Assembly (NCBI GenBank): GCA_900318465.1
Contig: ONKQ01000004.1
Location: 1-64,000 of the forward strand
Origin: an uncultured Bacteroidales bacterium
GTDB taxonomy: Bacteria > Bacteroidota > Bacteroidia > Bacteroidales > F082
Length of the DNA: 64,000 nucleotides
Direction: 5' to 3'
The notes below the pieces were generated by a model, which saw nothing but the letters and a program-made list of their open reading frames with translations, ran no database searches and was not told where the DNA came from. Positions 58,213 through 64,000 of the stretch are shown piece by piece (position 1 is the stretch's first letter; each line of letters begins with the position of its first letter). The position numbers were made by a program, and so were the translations under genes.

Positions 58213-60693
58213 ATGGCAAACGAAAAAACACGCATCCCACAACAAACCAACGAAGAGCAAAGTGTTGATATTAAACAATTGGTCTTCATAGCTTTGGATC
58301 ATTGGTATTTATTCGTCATTTTTGTAATGGCAGCTTTAGCCTGTGGTTTCATTATCAACCGTTATTCGACCAAGGTCTACCAAACAACGGGTACTGTCCT
58401 CATCAATGAAGGAGGTAAAAATTCATACGATCCAACGGCCATTATGACCTCTATGAACTTCGGTAGTTTCCAGAACATCGACAATGAGATAGCCATTCTC
58501 CAATCGTATACCCTCCGCGAGCGTGTCATCAAAAAGATGGGCATTGAAGTGACTTACCTTGAAAAAGGCCGCATTGCTTCCACTGAATTATACAAATGCG
58601 CACCTTTCCATGTAGAGTTTGAGCGCAGTGTGCCTCAGGCCGTAGGATTATCGTATGAGATAAGCTTCCTCGATAATGGCAACATCCAACTCCATGCCAT
58701 AGGCGAAGGCCTCTACAAATATGACTACATCCTCTGTCAATCAGCAGGGAGTGACCCCTTCGCTAAAATCGACACTATCGGAGAATACAAACAAGGTGAA
58801 TGGATTGACAATGGTTACAATCGCATCCGTATTACACAAATCGAGAATTTCAATCCTGAAATGATCAGGGGAAAAAGATTGGTGTTTTGGCTTAACAGCT
58901 ATCCGTCACTTGTCTCGCAGTTAAGTAATTTCTCCGTAAGTCCTATCTCCAAACAGGCTTCGGTGGCCTCTGTAATGGTGAAAGGCAACGACAAACGTAA
59001 AATTGTCGAGTTTGCCAATCTGCTTATGAACGAATATGTGAATCGTGGTTTGGAGAAAAAGAATCTTGTGTCGGAAAACACTATCGAGTTTATCGACAAC
59101 GAGTTAACTGGCATCCAAGAATCATTAGGCCAGGCTGAGACCGAACTGAAAGAATTCCGTCAGCAAAACGACTTGATGAACCTTGACTTACAAGCTAACC
59201 AAGTTTACACCAACCTGCAAGCTTTGGAAAAGGAGAGAGCCGAGAAGTCTGTCAACCTGAAGATTTACCAGCGAATGCAGGATTATATCCAAGTACAAAT
59301 TAACGACCCTGAAAATCTGGCATCTCCCAGCACAATGGGTATTAATGACCCGTTGCTTAACCAGTTAGCTCGCGACCTTGTCACTCTGTCACAAACCAAG
59401 GCCACTCAACTGCTTACCCAAACCGAGCAACACCCTCAAATTCAAAAGCTTAACGAACAAATCATCACTACGAAAAAGGCCTTATTGGAAACCATCAACA
59501 ATCTCGTCGACAACGCTCAAATGAGCCTTAATGAGATTTATGGCCGCATCGCCCGACTTGAAAATGAGTCGAAAAAACTGCCAGGCAAACAACAACAACT
59601 TATCAATTACCAACGTAATTACCAATTCACTGATGATACATACAAGTATTTGATGCAGCGTCGTGCCGAGGCCCAGATTTTGCGCGCCTCCAACACACCC
59701 GACAACGAAATTCTCGATGAAGCACGACTTGAGCGCACCTATCTTATCTCTCCTCGCACTTCGATGAATTATCTCATCGCCATTATTATCGGTCTGCTCA
59801 TCCCGTCCGTGTTTCTCTTCTTGAAGAACTTCTTCAACAACACTATTACCGACCGCAAGGACGTGGAAAAGCTGACCCGTTTCCCCATTGTTGGAATGGT
59901 GGCACAAAACAATTCGAAAAATCCTCTCCTTGTCATCAACAACCCCAAATCACCAGTATCGGAGGCTTTCCGCTCCATACGTACCAATGTCGAATACCTC
60001 TCCCAAAGCAAGACACCTTGCACCGTCCTTGTCACAGGCGATACCCAAAGCATTGGCAAGACCTTCAACAGTATCAACATTGCTTCGATTTATGCTCTTT
60101 ACGGCAAGAAGACAATTTTGCTCGGTTTCGACATGAGAAAACCCAAGCTCTTCCAAGAATTTGACCTTAACAATAATATTGGCCTGAGCAGTTACCTCTC
60201 CAATAAGGAATCTCTTGACAGCATCATACAAACCTCAAACAAGATACCCACTCTCGATATTATCACCTCCGGTCCCATCCCGCCCAACCCAGCTGAGCTG
60301 ATTGCTTCTGACAAGTGCAACGAATTGTTCACCGAGTTGAAGAAACGTTATGACTATATTGTCATCGACACGCCGCCCATCGCCCTTGTCACCGACGCTT
60401 TGTTGCTCATGCGCTATTCCGATGCCAATCTGTTCGTTGTGCGTCAAGGCGTGACTAACAAAAACGCTTTCGGCAGCATTATCAAAGACCTTGAGGAACG
60501 CGATATGCAGTTTGCCATTGTCCTCAACGGCCTTAAAGTCGAAAAGGGTTATGGCTATCGCTACGGTGGCGAGAAGTATGGCTATGGTTACGGCTACGGC
60601 TATGGTTATGGCTACGGAAGTGACTACTACGGCGAGATTGAAGATGACGACAAGAAAAAGAAACATCGCAAAAACCATAAAAGCAACAAGTAA
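58213..60693 (+). CDS. Wzc-like tyrosine autokinase / polysaccharide copolymerase
   Basis: Inner-membrane protein of 826 residues. Wzz domain with first helix (ALDHWYLFVIFVMAALACGF), long coiled-coil periplasmic region with GNVR-type LPGKQQQLINYQRNY, second helix (YLIAIIIGLLIPSVFLFLK), then BY-kinase domain: Walker A VTGDTQSIGKTFNS, Walker A' ILLGFDMRKPKL, Walker B YDYIVIDTPP. The tail is extraordinarily Tyr-rich (KGYGYRYGGEKYGYGYGYG then more GY), the expected autophosphorylation cluster, and then Lys-rich. It controls chain length and export with the Wza-like protein. The P-loop GDTQSIGKT is a slight variation of the usual GEGKT. Confidence 0.94.
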   Translation: MANEKTRIPQQTNEEQSVDIKQLVFIALDHWYLFVIFVMAALACGFIINRYSTKVYQTTGTVLINEGGKNSYDPTAIMTSMNFGSFQNIDNEIAILQSYTLRERVIKKMGIEVTYLEKGRIASTELYKCAPFHVEFERSVPQAVGLSYEISFLDNGNIQLHAIGEGLYKYDYILCQSAGSDPFAKIDTIGEYKQGEWIDNGYNRIRITQIENFNPEMIRGKRLVFWLNSYPSLVSQLSNFSVSPISKQASVASVMVKGNDKRKIVEFANLLMNEYVNRGLEKKNLVSENTIEFIDNELTGIQESLGQAETELKEFRQQNDLMNLDLQANQVYTNLQALEKERAEKSVNLKIYQRMQDYIQVQINDPENLASPSTMGINDPLLNQLARDLVTLSQTKATQLLTQTEQHPQIQKLNEQIITTKKALLETINNLVDNAQMSLNEIYGRIARLENESKKLPGKQQQLINYQRNYQFTDDTYKYLMQRRAEAQILRASNTPDNEILDEARLERTYLISPRTSMNYLIAIIIGLLIPSVFLFLKNFFNNTITDRKDVEKLTRFPIVGMVAQNNSKNPLLVINNPKSPVSEAFRSIRTNVEYLSQSKTPCTVLVTGDTQSIGKTFNSINIASIYALYGKKTILLGFDMRKPKLFQEFDLNNNIGLSSYLSNKESLDSIIQTSNKIPTLDIITSGPIPPNPAELIASDKCNELFTELKKRYDYIVIDTPPIALVTDALLLMRYSDANLFVVRQGVTNKNAFGSIIKDLEERDMQFAIVLNGLKVEKGYGYRYGGEKYGYGYGYGYGYGYGSDYYGEIEDDDKKKKHRKNHKSNK

Positions 60694-60705
60694 CAAACCT
60701 TTTTG

Positions 60706-61275
60706 ATGAACCAAAACAACGAGAATAAGAGCATTGATGAAAAATATTGGCATGCGCTTTATGTCAGGTCAAGGGCTGAAAAGAAAGTATTCGACCAGCT
60801 CCAAGATAAAGGCATTGAGTCGTATCTGCCCATGTTGACTCGTATCAAGCAGTGGAGCGACCGCAAGAAAAAGGTGGAAGAGCCATTGTTTCGCTCGTAT
60901 GTGTTTGTCCGCAACAATGAAAGACAGCATTACGTTGTCCTCGGTGTTTATGGTGTGGTGCGTTTCGTCACTTTTGAGCATAAGCCAGTCATCGTGCCCG
61001 ACAAGCAAATCATTGCCATCAAGAAATACCTCGATAATCCCGTTGAGGATGAAGACGATCTGAAAAACATTGATCTGAAGGAAGGCCAATTGGTTAGGAT
61101 TACCAACGGCTCGATGCAAGGACTTACTGGACGATTGGTTTCGGTGAAAAGCAAACGGCGCCTCTTGGTCAATATAGATGTGGTGGGGCAGTCAATTCCC
61201 GTCAGCATCCCCCGCACCAAGGTGGAGCCGATCCAAGAAAAACAAGAAGTTTCCATCACATACGACAATAATTAA
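60706..61275 (+). CDS. NusG-like antiterminator (UpxY/RfaH type)
   Basis: Protein of 189 residues. The NusG N-terminal domain is clear: YWHALYVRSRAEKKVFDQLQ and GIESYLPMLTRIKQWSDRKK, and the C-terminal KOW region is GQLVRITNGSMQGLTGRLVS. Specialised NusG paralogs of this kind (UpxY in Bacteroides) antiterminate capsule operons. Here it lies inside the export module instead of at its front. ATG 60706 is used; the upstream TTG is not needed. It follows the kinase by 12 bp. Confidence 0.92.
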   Translation: MNQNNENKSIDEKYWHALYVRSRAEKKVFDQLQDKGIESYLPMLTRIKQWSDRKKKVEEPLFRSYVFVRNNERQHYVVLGVYGVVRFVTFEHKPVIVPDKQIIAIKKYLDNPVEDEDDLKNIDLKEGQLVRITNGSMQGLTGRLVSVKSKRRLLVNIDVVGQSIPVSIPRTKVEPIQEKQEVSITYDNN

Positions 61276-61306
61276 TGTTTCTCTGCAACATCAAAAATCA
61301 CATACT

Positions 61307-62239
61307 ATGGATTTAGAAGAAAGAATGAAAAAGAAAGCCATCCGCAATAAGAACTTGCTATTTGCAGCCTTGGCTGCCCTATTGTTGGCTTTGGTGTTTG
61401 TCATCATTTTGGCGGTCAAGAATTCGGCTATCAAGGATGACCTGCAAACACTTGAGGCTGAGAAAGAAATGCAACGCCGCGACTTCCAAGCCGAGGTCGA
61501 CAGCCTGATGAAAGTTCACAACGAACTGAAAGAAAGTTACGGTGAACTGAGCCAAGAATTGGCCGAGAAAGACAGCATCATCCAAGCCGATGCCGTTGAA
61601 ATCAAGCGGCTTCTCGATTCACAATGGGACTACTACCGTATCAAGAAGAAATTAGCTTCGTTGCAAGAGATTTCGCAGAAATACGTGCGTCAAATGGACT
61701 CGCTCTATACCGTCAACCGCGAATTGGTGGCTGAAAACGAGCGCATCCGTGAGGAATACCAAGCCGAAAAACGCGTGAACACCAATCTCACCCGCCGCAA
61801 CGACGAACTGACCGGTAAGGTGAACCTCGCCGCTACGATGAAAATCCACAACCTGACTGCCAACGCCGTACGCTTCAAGGGTAACTCGAAAGAGGCCACC
61901 ACCGACCGCGCCAATCGCGCCGAACGCATCATGGTCGACTTCACCGTGGCACAAAACGACCTCGTCGAAGCTGGCACAAAAGTCTTCTACCTCCGCATCG
62001 CCGACCCCACCAAGGTCGTCATCAGCAAAGGAAGTGGCGACGAGTATTCGTTCAAATCCAATGGCGAGTCGCTGCAATATACCGAGCAGGTGCGCTTCAA
62101 TTATGATGGCAAGGATGCCGCAGTGCGCGCCTACTACATCAAGCCTTCTGGCATTGAGTTCATGCCTGGCCGCTACTACATCGATGTGTATGAGCAAGGG
62201 GGAAAACTCATCGGACAGACTTCGCTTGAATTGCGATAA
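61307..62239 (+). CDS. Coiled-coil membrane protein of unknown function
   Basis: Protein of 310 residues. A short cytoplasmic front, one membrane helix (NLLFAALAALLLALVFVIIL), a long coiled coil (~40-180, LQTLEAEKEMQRRDFQAEVD) and a C-terminal beta-rich domain (~185-310, LTANAVRFKGNSKEAT, PGRYYIDVYEQGGKLIGQTS). It resembles a Bacteroidota family sometimes named 'chromosome segregation' only for its coiled coil. Its place behind the export and NusG genes hints at an envelope role, but nothing shows which. ATG 61307 gives the compact N-terminus; the longer frame lies over the NusG gene. Confidence 0.75.
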   Translation: MDLEERMKKKAIRNKNLLFAALAALLLALVFVIILAVKNSAIKDDLQTLEAEKEMQRRDFQAEVDSLMKVHNELKESYGELSQELAEKDSIIQADAVEIKRLLDSQWDYYRIKKKLASLQEISQKYVRQMDSLYTVNRELVAENERIREEYQAEKRVNTNLTRRNDELTGKVNLAATMKIHNLTANAVRFKGNSKEATTDRANRAERIMVDFTVAQNDLVEAGTKVFYLRIADPTKVVISKGSGDEYSFKSNGESLQYTEQVRFNYDGKDAAVRAYYIKPSGIEFMPGRYYIDVYEQGGKLIGQTSLELR

Positions 62240-62285
62240 TACTAAGACTTACCGCTCCTTGCAGTAACGCGAAGCGACTTACAAA

Positions 62286-63011
62286 TTACTCCAATACAGA
62301 CCGTAATACTTCATGCGACTTGAAGCCCTTCATCACGGGGGCATGAAGTCGCATGAAAGTTATTATGCCGTCAAGCATCTCGCGGCGACGACGGGCATTG
62401 AGTGAAATGCGACAAGCCTCGTCAATACTGTTGTCAAGCAAACGTGAAAGCAAGGCCGCATTTTCAGCATCAAAATAATAAGGATGCACTGGATAATCGT
62501 GGGCGAAATGCCCTTCCATCATGTCAAAACAAAAGCCTTGCGTGTAGTTGGTTTTGGGATAAAACCCGAGATGTCGTGTCAGCTCAAGGGTGAAATACAA
62601 AGGGAAATTGGCATAGTCAGCTTCCACCAGATCAAGCCAAAGAATGCTTTGCTCGATGAAGTCGTACAATGATGGGTTAGCTTCGGGTTCCGTCAAGGTT
62701 TTTGAAAGCAACTCGCTGACATACATCATAATGGCACTTTTATTCATCACATAAGGCAGGCTGTGGTAGACGGTTTTCAATTGCACGTCCTTCATATAAC
62801 CCAAAGAAGACTGACGCATGTTGCCGACCTCCACATAATTAATAAGGTGTAGATTTTGGAACAAGGCCACTCGGTTTTTGGCGTTGCGGTTGAACGCGCC
62901 TTTCACCATATAAGATTTTAGACCTGATTCGCGTGTGTATACCTTGACAATCAGGCTTGTGTCGCCGTAGCGCAACGATTGTAGGACGATGCCTTGGGTT
63001 TTGTCATCCAT
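62286..63011 (-). CDS. recO: DNA repair protein RecO
   Basis: Protein of 241 residues. N-terminal OB fold with TQGIVLQSLRYGDTSLIVKV and LKSYMVKGAFN, then helical domain MNKSAIMMYVSELLSKTLTE, LYFTLELTRHLGFYPKTNYT. The zinc-binding Cys residues of some RecO proteins are not present here, as in other Bacteroidota. RecO loads RecA on SSB-coated DNA with RecR. It starts 5 bp after the porZ stop and is co-transcribed with it. Confidence 0.93.
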   Translation of the reverse strand: MDDKTQGIVLQSLRYGDTSLIVKVYTRESGLKSYMVKGAFNRNAKNRVALFQNLHLINYVEVGNMRQSSLGYMKDVQLKTVYHSLPYVMNKSAIMMYVSELLSKTLTEPEANPSLYDFIEQSILWLDLVEADYANFPLYFTLELTRHLGFYPKTNYTQGFCFDMMEGHFAHDYPVHPYYFDAENAALLSRLLDNSIDEACRISLNARRRREMLDGIITFMRLHAPVMKGFKSHEVLRSVLE

Positions 63012-63016
63012 CGCCT

Positions 63017-64000
63017 TTATTGAACCAAAATCTTGGTAGCGAAGCGGTTCTTGCCGAATTTGTCGCTGGTGAAAATGAAATAGACACCAGGCGTGACGCG
63101 CTGACCATCAATGTTATTGAGATCCCAAACTGCCTGACCGCCTTCCGACATCAGTTGGGTGACAAAACTGCCATCGACGGTGGTGATGCGCACCAATGAA
63201 TTGGCTACCAAGCCCTTGATGCCCACATAGCCTGTATAACCTTGCCTTACGGGATTGGGATAAGCCACCACATCGCTGACTTGCGGATCAGGCTCCGACG
63301 ACTCGCCTTTGTAAGAAATTACACCGTTAGCCGTGCCAAAAAACACCTCACCGTCGGCGGAGATGGCCATAGTGGTGACAGAGTTTTCGAACAAGGGACT
63401 ATTGTCGGTAGTGAAATAATGGATTTCCTGCAGCTTATTGGCAAACGACATGAGGCATACCCCTGACTCAAGGCCAAACCAAATCTGATTGGCACCGTCG
63501 ACGGCCATTGAAAGCACACTGGAACCTTTAAAGAGCGCGTCCCATTGGTCGGTGCCGTCATTGCGAGGCACCTGTTTCACACTTGCGGTGTAGTTGCTTT
63601 CCGTGAAAATCTTGCGCGAGTCGGCGAAATAGCAAGGACCGTCGGTAGTACCTACCCATACCACGCCATCCTTATCGACAACAAGGCAGTTGGCCGTACC
63701 TAACAATCCGCCCGAGGTGCTACCTGTATTCAGGAAAGCCACTTGGTCGTCAGAGGTATCGTCGAGGGTACCGCCGTCGTTGAAGACCATCAACTCGCCA
63801 TTGCGTTTCAAAATCCATTTATAGTCATTGTCGTCGACAATCATCACGCCAATGTCGTTACCGCTGGTGTTTCCGCCGAGGCTGAACGAGTGCCAAGTGC
63901 CGTCAGGCTCCATCGCCGACAGCAAATGATTGGCACCCGAGTTGGCCACCCAAAGGTTGTGATGGCTATCGAAACCGAGACCGCTGATATTAATCAAGTT
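63017..64000 (-). CDS. porZ: T9SS component PorZ, 3' part (runs off the window)
   Basis: C-terminal 326-328 residues of a PorZ-like protein; its 5' end lies beyond base 64000. Propeller repeats of the two-component-regulator type (GLGFDSHHNLWVANSGANHL, NCLVVDKDGVVWVGTTDG, MAVDGANQIWFGLESGV, MAISADGEVFFGTANGV) are followed by a C-terminal domain with VVAYPNPVRQGYTGYVGIKG and GVYFIFTSDKFGKNRFATKI. PorZ is part of the cell-surface attachment complex of T9SS with PorU, PorV and PorQ and binds A-LPS in Porphyromonas. Next to recO, as in Bacteroidales. The CTD resembles cargo tails. Confidence 0.88.
   Translation of the reverse strand, partial: NLINISGLGFDSHHNLWVANSGANHLLSAMEPDGTWHSFSLGGNTSGNDIGVMIVDDNDYKWILKRNGELMVFNDGGTLDDTSDDQVAFLNTGSTSGGLLGTANCLVVDKDGVVWVGTTDGPCYFADSRKIFTESNYTASVKQVPRNDGTDQWDALFKGSSVLSMAVDGANQIWFGLESGVCLMSFANKLQEIHYFTTDNSPLFENSVTTMAISADGEVFFGTANGVISYKGESSEPDPQVSDVVAYPNPVRQGYTGYVGIKGLVANSLVRITTVDGSFVTQLMSEGGQAVWDLNNIDGQRVTPGVYFIFTSDKFGKNRFATKILVQ

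Overview
The window is chromosomal DNA of a Bacteroidota bacterium, most likely an uncultured gut or rumen member of the Bacteroidales that has a type IX secretion system (T9SS). The signs are the Bacteroidota core promoter (-7 box TAnnTTTG) in front of many genes, secreted proteins ending in T9SS type A sorting domains, gldH and porZ, many Bacteroidota-type lipoproteins (SCxx, GCxx), and short intergenic repeat families. I see no rRNA, tRNA, insertion sequence, integrase or CRISPR array.

Layout. 1-6000: a very large fibronectin-III/GEVED surface protein with a broken 5' end and a T9SS tail, then a small secreted protein. 6000-10900: a stand-alone HsdR_N-type nuclease, a small lipoprotein, a DUF4837 lipoprotein, a MltD-like lytic transglycosylase and an AI-2E-type exporter on an apparently leaderless mRNA. 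10900-13200: a single-chain restriction-modification-specificity enzyme. 13200-16900: a C10 (streptopain-like) protease with T9SS tail, an L,D-transpeptidase lipoprotein and a small winged-helix protein. 17300-23100: a tightly packed minus-strand operon of four related LPP20-type envelope proteins, a secreted transglutaminase-like protein and a lipoprotein, behind a ~310-nt leader; this is a candidate undescribed envelope system. 23100-27100: DUF4143 ATPase, EamA transporter, lipoprotein-like nitroreductase, bile-acid:sodium-symporter-family protein. 27400-32300: a membrane protein of unknown function with a freshly duplicated domain, a 5'-truncated YhcG-type nuclease, and a PNGase F-like T9SS protein. 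32300-37100: two paralogous lipoproteins, then yicC, a four-helix-bundle gene flanked by inverted heptamer arrays, gmk and nadD. 37200-42200: a CotH-kinase lipoprotein and a propeller-plus-barrel outer-membrane protein. 42200-49000: metallo-hydrolase, TPR protein, ornithine aminotransferase, DIP1984-like protein, Dus, Lnt.

49100-53200 holds what I think is the most interesting locus: an HprK-like kinase, a small S24/S26 peptidase, a PqqD-type RiPP recognition element and a family-5 nucleotidyltransferase in one tight operon. It is followed by its own promoter, a 38-residue peptide gene (absent from ordinary ORF calls because of its size) and a fimbrillin-like lipoprotein. The peptide carries a Y-x2-P element like that bound by PqqD-type proteins in lasso-peptide leaders, but no lasso cyclase or B2 protease is present. 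I propose a RiPP-like peptide-tagging or maturation system of unknown product.

53600-64000 is core envelope biology: mrdA-rodA (cell elongation), gldH (T9SS/gliding), a Wza/Wzc polysaccharide export module with a NusG-like antiterminator and a coiled-coil membrane protein, then recO and the 3' part of porZ, which runs off the window end.

Functional names rest on motif recognition by eye; no database search was run. Residue positions are hand counts and may be off by one or two.
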